A stretch of 9,405 nt of DNA, taken from positions 1-9,405 of the forward strand of contig DATGHS010000314.1 of NCBI GenBank assembly GCA_035307785.1. Direction: 5' to 3'. Position 1 is the first letter of the stretch. Each line of letters starts with the position of its first letter. The translations under genes were made by a program, and so were the position numbers. The notes under the pieces were generated by a model that worked only from the letters and a program-made list of their open reading frames with translations, had not been told where the DNA came from and did no database searches. Positions 1-4,767 of this stretch are shown piece after piece. This DNA is from DATGHS01 sp035307785. Lineage in GTDB: Bacteria > Planctomycetota > Planctomycetia > Gemmatales > Gemmataceae.

Positions 1-79
1 CGTCCAAGATTCGATCCAGGCGATCCAGTTGCGAAGCCAGCGTCTTGCGCGGCTTTACGCTATTCATGCTCGGAGTCAT
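1..79 (-). CDS. Start of an unrecognised gene, running off the window
   Basis: An ATG at 79 is preceded by a good Shine-Dalgarno AAGGAG (plus-strand positions 86-91, 6-nt spacer). The frame stays open for 26 codons to the window edge. The visible N-terminus reads MTPSMNSVKPRKTLASQLDR and continues LDRILD, a polar, basic start followed by an amphipathic helix (heptad-like L, L, I, L). An internal ATG at codon 5 is an alternative start but lacks the SD spacing. The gene is co-oriented with the membrane-protein gene upstream (158-nt gap) and may be the third gene of that cluster. I recall similar 'TLA-Q-DRLD-ILDG' N-termini in hypothetical planctomycete proteins, but this is memory, not a search. 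No function can be assigned. Confidence 0.6.
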   Translation of the reverse strand, partial: MTPSMNSVKPRKTLASQLDRLDRILD

Positions 80-237
80 TGTTTGCTCCTTGAGGTTTCA
101 ACAGTGAGTATTGGGTTGGGATGAAACTGCGATCAGTCCGCGCGCGAACCTTCCGCTCCACCGGCTCTTCCAGGCGTCGCCTGGCGCTCACGGGCAAGGG
201 TCTGTTCGTCGCGAACTACCGTCAGTTTCGACAAATA
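80..237. other. Intergenic gap with a small inverted repeat
   Basis: This 158-nt gap lies between the membrane-protein gene and the partial left-edge gene. It holds an inverted repeat, CCAGGCG-T-CGCCTGG, at 170-184, which could form a 6-bp hairpin with a 3-nt loop. No T-run follows on either strand, so it is not a canonical intrinsic terminator. No promoter boxes are convincing. Plus-strand open frames here look like chance. Confidence 0.4.
86..91 (-). promoter_or_regulatory. Ribosome binding site of the partial left-edge gene
   Basis: AAGGAG on the minus strand lies 6 nt before the ATG at 79. It is the main evidence that the short open frame at the window edge is a real gene start. Confidence 0.6.
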
Positions 238-600
238 CTATGGCGACAACAACTTGTCGCGCAGATTCTGAAGCGTATCCGGGTCGAGGGCGACCAAGAC
301 CAGGCCGGCCACGATGCCGCCAGCCAAAAGGAACATTCCGGTTAACGGCAGACGACCCAGAAGAGTCAGCAAGAATTGACCCGCGGTGGCCAGGCCGGCA
401 GTTTTCCAGGGTAGCGAGGACAGGCTGCCGCATCCTCTGCGCGCCGCCCCATACGGATCGTCCGAGAAGTAGGAGTTATTCTCGGCATTTGAAGATAGCG
501 GATTGATGCTGAGAAAATCATCTAGCAATGAACCGAGCAAGTGCAAGCCGTGCCGGACAAACTGGCGGGCGCGGTCGAGCACAAAGGCAAGCGAAGACAT
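238..600 (-). CDS. Small single-pass membrane protein, unknown function
   Basis: This frame encodes 120 aa. I chose the ATG at 600 over the in-frame TTG at 603 because GGAG (plus 608-611) sits 7 nt upstream of the ATG. The N-terminal 32 residues are an amphipathic, basic helix-like stretch (MSSLAFVLDRARQFVRHG...). A polar Asn/Ser/Asp segment follows at about 33-60. A strongly hydrophobic segment then lies at about 86-105 (LTGMFLLAGGIVAGLVLVAL), with a weaker one just before it (about 72-83). The short C-terminal tail is charged. No known domain is recognised. It starts 62 nt after the sigma-4-like HTH gene stops, on the same strand with its own SD, so cotranscription is likely. Its partner role, for example as a membrane anchor or anti-sigma-like companion, is speculation. 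Confidence 0.65.
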   Translation of the reverse strand: MSSLAFVLDRARQFVRHGLHLLGSLLDDFLSINPLSSNAENNSYFSDDPYGAARRGCGSLSSLPWKTAGLATAGQFLLTLLGRLPLTGMFLLAGGIVAGLVLVALDPDTLQNLRDKLLSP

Positions 601-662
601 CAAGTTTCTCCGGTTAGCTCAATGGAAGGGAGTGCTGGCCCTTGGCACTGCGACGGGCCCAT

Positions 663-1298
663 TCACGCATCGACTGTTTGCGCCGAGTTGGCTTCGAGCT
701 CCCCGTGAAATCGCTGCCAGGATTCGTTCAATTCACGTCGCATTTGCGAAACACGGCTAGCGGAGATGGAAAACTCTCTTGCGACCTCGTTCGTCGAGTG
801 CCCGGCCGCGAGAGTGTTGGCGATCTTTCGATTGCGCCTGGAAAGCGAGGCCAGCCATTCGGGGAAATCGACGCGAAACCAAACTTGATCCGGGATCGGT
901 GTGCGATGTCCGGCGCGGACCGCTTCGAGCCAATGAACGTCGATTGATTCATCGTGATCGAGTCGTTTTCGGACCAGATGCTTCTTGCGTTGGGCATAGG
1001 GTGACAGCACGTCGAAGGCGTTCAATGTGCCTCCCACCAAACGTCCGTCGCGCACCTGGGCCACGGCGAAACGGGCCAGCGCGGAGGAATAAATGCGATC
1101 CTGGCGACCCTGGGCCACGAGCCGGGCGCATCGGAGGCAGGCATTGGCCACGGCGGCCTGAATGGCTTCTTCTTGTTGGTCCGGCGGCAGATGCCGAAAC
1201 GCGAACTGCACGCATCTTTGGATGGACGGGAAAAGGGCCAGGAACAAGGGCTGCCATGTTGTTGTCGCGAGAGCGGGAGTCTGGACATCCGGAAGCAT
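663..1298 (-). CDS. Sigma-70 region-4-like helix-turn-helix protein
   Basis: This frame encodes 211 aa and likely binds DNA in the cytoplasm. The start at 1298 is set by AAAGGAG (plus 1307-1313), 8 nt upstream; the open frame extends further upstream but with no better start. Residues about 148-193 form a sigma-4-like HTH: FPEWLASLSRRNRKIANTLA, then a GHSTNEVAREFSISASRVSQ recognition unit, then MRRELNESWQRF. The N-terminal part (about 12-95) is helical, with an AARLVAQG-like block and FAVAQVRDGRLVGG. It may correspond to a degenerate sigma-2-like region, though no clear core-polymerase-binding motif is visible. I associate this architecture with a family of small sigma-like proteins frequent in Planctomycetes (recall). 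It heads a probable operon with the membrane protein at 238-600. An IS21 element ends 115 nt upstream and a hairpin sits in its leader. It could be a divergent ECF-like factor or only an HTH regulator. Confidence 0.8.
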   Translation of the reverse strand: MLPDVQTPALATTTWQPLFLALFPSIQRCVQFAFRHLPPDQQEEAIQAAVANACLRCARLVAQGRQDRIYSSALARFAVAQVRDGRLVGGTLNAFDVLSPYAQRKKHLVRKRLDHDESIDVHWLEAVRAGHRTPIPDQVWFRVDFPEWLASLSRRNRKIANTLAAGHSTNEVAREFSISASRVSQMRRELNESWQRFHGELEANSAQTVDA

Positions 1299-1306
1299 GG
1301 GGCAAT

Positions 1307-1313
1307 CTCCTTT
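1307..1313 (-). promoter_or_regulatory. Ribosome binding site fixing the HTH gene start
   Basis: AAAGGAG on the minus strand lies 8 nt before the ATG at 1298. It favours that start over the 32-codon longer version that begins with a TTG at 1394. Confidence 0.75.
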
Positions 1314-1322
1314 AGAAAGCGA

Positions 1323-1343
1323 GACCGCCCGAGCCGGGCGGTC
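1323..1343 (-). promoter_or_regulatory. Perfect GC-rich leader hairpin before the HTH gene
   Basis: GACCGCCCG-AGC-CGGGCGGTC (plus strand) is a perfect 9-bp stem with a 3-nt loop. It ends 9 nt upstream of the Shine-Dalgarno of the HTH gene. On the transcript it would be a very stable 5'-leader stem-loop. No U-tract follows, so it is not a simple intrinsic terminator. It could act as an RNA structure modulating translation or decay, as a protein-binding dyad, or as a remnant of a dispersed repeat. Confidence 0.5.
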
Positions 1344-1413
1344 GTGGAAACACAAACGCCCAGCAGGTGAGTGACGATCGAGAACCGAAATCAAATCAGC
1401 GACGTGCCCAGGG

Positions 1414-1464
1414 TGTCACCGAGCGCCTCAAATTAGGCCACTTATGAGCGCCCCAAATTAGGCA
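1414..1464. repeat. IS21 terminal inverted repeat, istB-side end
   Basis: This end begins TGTCACCGA and contains two direct sub-repeats, GCGCCTCAAATTAGGCCAC (1423-1441) and GCGCCCCAAATTAGGCA (1448-1464). They match, in inverted orientation, the pair at the other end of the element. They are presumed IstA-binding sites. Confidence 0.85.
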
Positions 1465-1656
1465 GGGGTATAAATGTTCACTGGTACAGTCTGACCAGCG
1501 CTCCTGCAACTCTTCCGTGACTACGCTAAGCCGCCTTCGCTCTCCTGGCAACTGGCTGGCATCGGGCCTTGCTTTGCACGGTTGCCCGTTTCTGTGGCTC
1601 GATTGCCTGCCTTCTGTCTTACGGAACAGAGAAGAGGCTCGTGGCTGGATCGCCGG
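1465..1656. other. Sub-terminal non-coding part of the IS
   Basis: About 190 nt lie between the istB stop and the terminal repeat. With the terminal repeat, this is the longest gene-free stretch in the element. It contains small imperfect inverted repeats (CTGGT...ACCAG near 1480-1497, and GCCTTCTGT...ACAGAGAAGAGGC near 1609-1640). The latter lies just downstream of istB and might act as a weak 3' structure, but no T-run accompanies it. No gene is supported; the 97-codon plus-strand frame here looks like chance. Confidence 0.4.
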
Positions 1657-2565
1657 CTATTCCGCACTGGCGTCCTTTTTCTGTTTGCCGTTCCTGGCCC
1701 CGATGGGCGCCCTGGCCGGTTTTGAATTTTTCGCTCCTTTGGCGTCGGACGGCGGCTCCGGTTCGGTGGTTTTTGCAGGCTCGTCTGCGCCGAGAGGCGC
1801 CCCGGCCTGATTTGAATCAGCTGACTCCTCAGCCGGCCGTCCTTGGTTCCGCAGCCGGTAGCTCTTGCCGTTGATGCGAATGATCTCGGCGTGGTGCAGG
1901 AAGCGGTCGAGGATCGCCGTGGCGCTGGGCACGTCGCCGATCAGTTTGCCCCAGTCCTCCAGCGGCCGGTTCGAAGTCATCATAGTCGAACGGGTTTCAT
2001 AACGTCGCATGATGATCTCGAAGAGATACTCACCCGAGCGCTTGGGTAATTGCTTCATGCCCATGTCATCGATGATGAGCAGGTCCGGCTTGAGGTACTT
2101 GGCCAGGATCTTTTCCTCGCCGCCGAGCGCTTCGTCATGCAGGAAGTCGCGGACTACATCGAAGATCGACCGATACAATACCACGAAGCCGGCCTTCAGC
2201 GCTTGATAGCCGATCGCTTGGACCAAGTGACTCTTTCCCAAACCCGGCGGCCCGAGAAGTAAAACATCGCGCGCCTCGCGAATGAAGCGGGCGCTGGCCA
2301 GATCGAAGACCTGCTTCTTCGGCACCGAAGGATTGAAGGTCCAGTTGAAGTTTTCCAAGGTCTTCAACTCGCGGAAGTTGGCGGTCTTGATGCGGCGTTG
2401 CAGTAAGCGCTCGGAGCGGATCGCCAGTTCATCCTGCAGGATCAGTTCCAAGAACTCGGCATGGCTCAGATGGTGACTGGCCGCTTCCTGCAAGCGGACG
2501 TCGAGCGATTGCAACAGGCCCGACAGGCGCAGTTGCTTGAGGGCCGTGATCAAACTGTCGTTCAT
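1657..2565 (-). CDS. istB: IstB-like AAA+ ATPase, IS21 transposition helper
   Basis: This frame encodes 302 aa. IstB is the DnaA/DnaC-like ATPase that assembles on DNA, selects the target and stimulates the IstA transposase. Visible motifs are: an N-terminal helical region (1-75); Walker A GPPGLGKS (105-112); Walker B LLIIDDMG (162-169); a sensor-1-like TSNR (197-200); an RYETRSTM stretch carrying probable Arg-finger residues (188-195); and a C-terminal ILDRFLHHAEIIRINGKSYR typical of IstB (219-237). The start at 2565 has AAAGGAG 7 nt upstream (plus 2573-2579) and overlaps the istA stop as ATGA, implying translational coupling. Odd feature: after the usual end near residue 241 there is a polar tail of about 60 residues. 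It contains the repeat peptide NQAGAPLGADE (252-262) and a decayed copy, KPARAPIGAR (282-291), that recur at the DNA level in istA. Confidence 0.97.
   Translation of the reverse strand: MNDSLITALKQLRLSGLLQSLDVRLQEAASHHLSHAEFLELILQDELAIRSERLLQRRIKTANFRELKTLENFNWTFNPSVPKKQVFDLASARFIREARDVLLLGPPGLGKSHLVQAIGYQALKAGFVVLYRSIFDVVRDFLHDEALGGEEKILAKYLKPDLLIIDDMGMKQLPKRSGEYLFEIIMRRYETRSTMMTSNRPLEDWGKLIGDVPSATAILDRFLHHAEIIRINGKSYRLRNQGRPAEESADSNQAGAPLGADEPAKTTEPEPPSDAKGAKNSKPARAPIGARNGKQKKDASAE
1699..1724 (-). repeat. Decayed copy of the 33-bp palindromic cassette (istB tail)
   Basis: This stretch aligns without gaps to the 3' part of the cassette at 1789-1814, with several substitutions. It reads PARAPIGA in the istB frame, where intact copies read QAGAPLGA. 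The 5' part is no longer recognisable. Confidence 0.55.
1782..1814 (-). repeat. 33-bp palindromic cassette, copy 1 (in istB)
   Basis: This 33-bp sequence is identical to 3983-4015 and differs at one base from 3902-3934. It contains a GCGCC-GAGA-GGCGC hairpin (5-bp stem, GNRA-type loop on the plus strand). It is translated in frame within the istB C-terminal tail as NQAGAPLGAD followed by E. Confidence 0.85.
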
Positions 2566-4157
2566 GAAGAGGCTCCTTTCTGAAAAGCGTTGTGAACGAA
2601 CTGTTGATACTCAGACAACGGTCGAATTAACGGATGTTCGTCCATGAACGCGAACTCCTGTTGTTTCGGCACGTCACGGCCGATCAATTGCCGCAGCGTG
2701 CGCAGACGGTAGGCGCCATGCGCGTGGGCAATCTCGCAAGCGCGTTCAATCTGATCGACGTGATAACGTTCGGCCAGGGCGAGCACGCCTTGCAGCACCC
2801 GTACGCCCTCGATGCCGCGTTGCGCTAACATGCTCTCGGACCAACGACTTGCGTGCAGCCCGATCAGGCGAACCCGGCTCAGCAAGTAGGCAGCGCCGCG
2901 CTCCACGCCGCTGATCTTCTCATCCGCAATGTGTTTTTCCTGGGTGCTGAACTGGCCCGCTTCACGCTGCACATGAATGGCAATTTGCTCAAACCGCTGA
3001 TTGAATATGCGGACCACGCGGCCATCCCAACGCACCCACACGCGCCGGCCCAAATACTCCGGTGGCGCCGAGTAATAAGCACGGGCCACTTCGATGTGGC
3101 CATCGCGATTGACCATGCGCTGACCTTCGTGGAACAACGGGAAGCGCTGGGCCGGCAACGATTGCAAGGCGAGATGCTCTACGTCCACGAACACCTGACG
3201 CACTTGCCGGCGCATCGTGCCGTGAATGCGCAGGTCCGCGACCTGACTCTCCCAATCGAGCAGGTGCTGGTTCTCTTCTTCGAGGCTGGCAAAGGCGTGA
3301 CCCTTCAGCGCATTCTTCTTCACGTAGCCCACGCCCGATTCGATCTTGCCCTTGTGCCGGGGTGTGCGTGGTCGCGTCGGCAGCAGCGCCAGACCGTAGT
3401 GCTCAGCGAACGAACGCAACTTGGGATTCAAATCGGGATCATACCAATCCGCCTTCTCCACGCCGGCTTTCAAATTGTCGAGCACCAGCGTCCTGGGCAC
3501 GCCGCCGAAATGCCAGAAGGCATTCTCCAAACAACGAATGAACTCCTCGGTGGTCTGCCGATACACCACTTCACTGTAGCCTTTGCGCGAATGACTCAGC
3601 ACGATGCGAAAGACATGGGTCTGCCGCCGCTTGCCATCGCCACTGGTGATGGGAATGCCGGTGCCGAAATCAACCTGAGCTTCTTCGCCCGGCGCGCACT
3701 CCATGCGCCGAAACGGCAGCGGCTGACTCTGGCCCAGACGCTGGACAAAGCGCCGGACACTGTGATACTTGCCGGCAAAGCCGTGGTCGTTGACCAGGTC
3801 CTGGTAGATGCGCTGGGCGGTCAGTCCCGCGTCCAGCTTGTCGAGGATCACCTGGCGAAATGGTTCGCACAGGCTGCTCTGCAGCAGGGATTTGGCGCGC
3901 TCGTCTGCGCCGAGAGGCGCCCTGGCCTGATTTGGCGCAGGCCGCTCATCATCTGGGGGCGGCGTGGTCTGGTCGGCGCTCACGTCTGCGCCGAGAGGCG
4001 CCCCGGCCTGATTTGGATTTTGAGCATGCTCGTGGATGTGCCGGGCCACGGTGTCCCGGTGAATGCCTAACTCCTTGGCAATCCGCCGGATCGACCAGTT
4101 GCGCCGGTGCAAAGCGAGAATTGCGTCGATCTTGGCCATTTTGAGTCGATTCGCCAT
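2562..4157 (-). CDS. istA: IstA-like DDE transposase, IS21 family
   Basis: This frame encodes 531 aa. It is the transposase that binds the IS ends and catalyses cleavage and strand transfer. I chose the ATG at 4157 because AAGGAGGG (plus 4162-4169) lies 4 nt upstream; the frame extends 20 codons further to a TTG without comparable support. Domains: N-terminal HTH (about 3-42, with WSIRRIAKELGIHRDTVARH); linker (about 45-95); second DNA-binding helical region (about 95-145); RNase H-fold catalytic core with D163 (EEAQVDFG), D227 (TLVLDNLK) and E273 (HKGKIESGVGYVKK); then a beta-barrel-like region (about 340-400, YYSAPPEYLGRRVWVR) and a C-terminal helical tail. All three acidic residues are present and the frame is intact, so it is probably functional. 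The linker between the HTH and the next domain is expanded by two copies of the cassette (NQAGAPLGAD at 49-58, NQARAPLGAD at 76-85). It overlaps istB by 4 bp. Confidence 0.97.
   Translation of the reverse strand: MANRLKMAKIDAILALHRRNWSIRRIAKELGIHRDTVARHIHEHAQNPNQAGAPLGADVSADQTTPPPDDERPAPNQARAPLGADERAKSLLQSSLCEPFRQVILDKLDAGLTAQRIYQDLVNDHGFAGKYHSVRRFVQRLGQSQPLPFRRMECAPGEEAQVDFGTGIPITSGDGKRRQTHVFRIVLSHSRKGYSEVVYRQTTEEFIRCLENAFWHFGGVPRTLVLDNLKAGVEKADWYDPDLNPKLRSFAEHYGLALLPTRPRTPRHKGKIESGVGYVKKNALKGHAFASLEEENQHLLDWESQVADLRIHGTMRRQVRQVFVDVEHLALQSLPAQRFPLFHEGQRMVNRDGHIEVARAYYSAPPEYLGRRVWVRWDGRVVRIFNQRFEQIAIHVQREAGQFSTQEKHIADEKISGVERGAAYLLSRVRLIGLHASRWSESMLAQRGIEGVRVLQGVLALAERYHVDQIERACEIAHAHGAYRLRTLRQLIGRDVPKQQEFAFMDEHPLIRPLSEYQQFVHNAFQKGASS
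3902..3934 (-). repeat. 33-bp palindromic cassette, copy 2 (in istA)
   Basis: This is the same cassette as 1782-1814 with one substitution (C to T), which changes Gly to Arg so that it reads NQARAPLGAD. It shares the extra flanking bases GCT on its left with the istB copy. It lies in the istA inter-domain linker. Confidence 0.85.
3983..4015 (-). repeat. 33-bp palindromic cassette, copy 3 (in istA)
   Basis: This copy is identical over 33 bp to the istB copy and reads NQAGAPLGAD in the istA frame, just after the N-terminal HTH. Copies 2 and 3 are 81 bp apart (27 codons), so they stay in frame with each other. Confidence 0.85.
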
Positions 4158-4161
4158 AAAT

Positions 4162-4169
4162 CCCTCCTT
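4162..4169 (-). promoter_or_regulatory. Ribosome binding site of istA
   Basis: AAGGAGGG on the minus strand lies 4 nt upstream of the ATG at 4157. It decides that start against the longer open frame reaching 4217. Confidence 0.75.
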
Positions 4170-4218
4170 CGGCTGGGGATGCGAAAGAAGGATAAATGAC
4201 GAATCCAATCTCCTCAAA

Positions 4219-4270
4219 GTGGCCTAATTTGGGGCGCCTCCAGGTGGCCTAATTTGGGCGCCGGCTGACA
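4219..4270. repeat. IS21 terminal inverted repeat, istA-side end
   Basis: Two sub-repeats, GTGGCCTAATTTGGGGCGCC (4219-4238) and GTGGCCTAATTTGGGCGCC (4244-4262), precede the terminal TGACA (4266-4270). They are the inverted counterparts of 1423-1464. The pitch of 25 bp matches the other end. Confidence 0.85.
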
Positions 4271-4290
4271 CGCCATTGGGATTCTCCTTC
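4271..4290 (-). pseudogene. Start of a gene cut off by the IS (RBS plus two codons)
   Basis: On the minus strand GAAGGAG (plus 4284-4290) is followed after 7 nt by ATG GCG (4276-4271), and the next base is the first base of the IS. This is a textbook translation start whose gene body is missing. Reading on into the IS end gives MACQPAPKLGHLEAPQIRPL and a TGA at 4214-4216. The rest of the original gene is not recognisable at the other side (1413 leftward): direct joining gives only MAPWARR and a stop. It could be a deleted gene, the 5' end of a gene rearranged by the IS, or a chance SD-ATG pair. Confidence 0.4.
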
Positions 4291-4403
4291 GGATGGCCAG
4301 GGCCACCCCGATCGCTGGCTGGCGACGGAACCGGTAGAAGAACTAATAATCTGGCAAAGTCAGGCGGTATAGTACGGGGCAAATACTTCCGCGACACCGG
4401 TAC

Positions 4404-4604
4404 TCATGCTTCGGCCGAATTGTTGCTGCTCACGATGATCGGCTGGTCGGCGAACATTGCTTCCAATTCCTCACGTGGAACGAACCACACGCCATAAATC
4501 GGCTCGCCGCCGTCATCCATGACGTACTGACCGTGTGCATCTTCATAGACAAGCCGACAAGCGCCGTCGGCGAATTGAGCGCTAGCAATCGGCTGCGATA
4601 GCAT
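4404..4604 (-). CDS. 66-aa orphan protein, unknown function
   Basis: This frame runs from an ATG at 4604 to a TGA at 4404. It is acidic and soluble, with no signal peptide or membrane segment. A central block reads CRLVYEDAHGQYVMDDGGEP followed by IYGVWFVPREE, resembling a short beta-hairpin-rich fold. I recall similar small 'FADG...R.V.ED..GQYV.DD.G.P.YGVW' proteins in planctomycete genomes, but cannot verify this here. The Shine-Dalgarno is weak (AGAAAAGA, about 8 nt upstream), which lowers confidence. The gene lies 163 nt after the kinase stop and upstream of the IS, on the same strand. No function is proposed. Confidence 0.6.
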   Translation of the reverse strand: MLSQPIASAQFADGACRLVYEDAHGQYVMDDGGEPIYGVWFVPREELEAMFADQPIIVSSNNSAEA

Positions 4605-4767
4605 GGAACATTCTTTTCTGGGGAACGCTTGGTGGAATCAACGATTGTATCAATGCCTGGAATGCGCTAATTCAGCGCGGCTCTCCGGGGTGCAATCCTG
4701 TCTGCATGTCCAGAAAGGAGCCGTGGTACACGCTGCTAGACACACCCGCACTTCTCCGATGCTGTCC
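4605..4767. other. Gap between the kinase and the 66-aa gene
   Basis: This 163-nt gap holds a weak hairpin, GCGCT-AATTC-AGCGC (4664-4678), with no T-run. A TACAAT stretch on the minus strand (plus 4647-4652) could be a -10 box for the 66-aa gene, but no good -35 box lies at the right distance. Nothing else is supported. Confidence 0.35.

Larger units (their letters stand above)
1414..4270 (-). mobile_element. IS21-family insertion sequence (about 2.86 kb)
   Basis: The element is bounded by inverted TGTCA...TGACA ends (1414-1418 and 4266-4270). Both ends carry two copies of a repeat reading GCGCC(C)CAAATTAGGC on one strand, spaced by 25 bp: 1423-1441 and 1448-1464 at one end, and 4219-4238 and 4244-4262 in inverted orientation at the other. 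Duplicated sub-terminal repeats bound by the transposase are typical of IS21 family ends. It encodes istA then istB, overlapping by 4 bp, both apparently intact. At 2857 bp it is somewhat longer than the 2-2.6 kb I associate with the family, partly because of in-frame cassettes in istA and istB. No matching target-site duplication is visible at the flanks, suggesting an old insertion, recombination, or slightly misplaced ends. Confidence 0.9.

Noticed and set aside
170..184. Inverted repeat CCAGGCG-T-CGCCTGG as a terminator
   Set aside because: It has a short stem and no T-run on either strand, and it sits inside a short gap within a probable co-oriented cluster.
111..506. 131-codon plus-strand frame at the left
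   Set aside because: It overlaps the better supported minus-strand membrane-protein gene, has no SD and shows low-complexity, Arg/Pro-rich shadow composition.
1299..1394. 32-codon N-terminal extension of the HTH protein (TTG at 1394)
   Set aside because: The strong SD and ATG at 1298 fit better, and the extension contains the leader hairpin. It is kept only as an open question.
2853..4070. 405-codon open frame on the plus strand opposite istA
   Set aside because: It lies wholly antisense to an intact transposase with DDE motifs and has no recognisable domain or SD. GC-rich codon bias opens the opposite frame. It translates the cassette as a repeated LRREAP(R/W)PDL, again a shadow.
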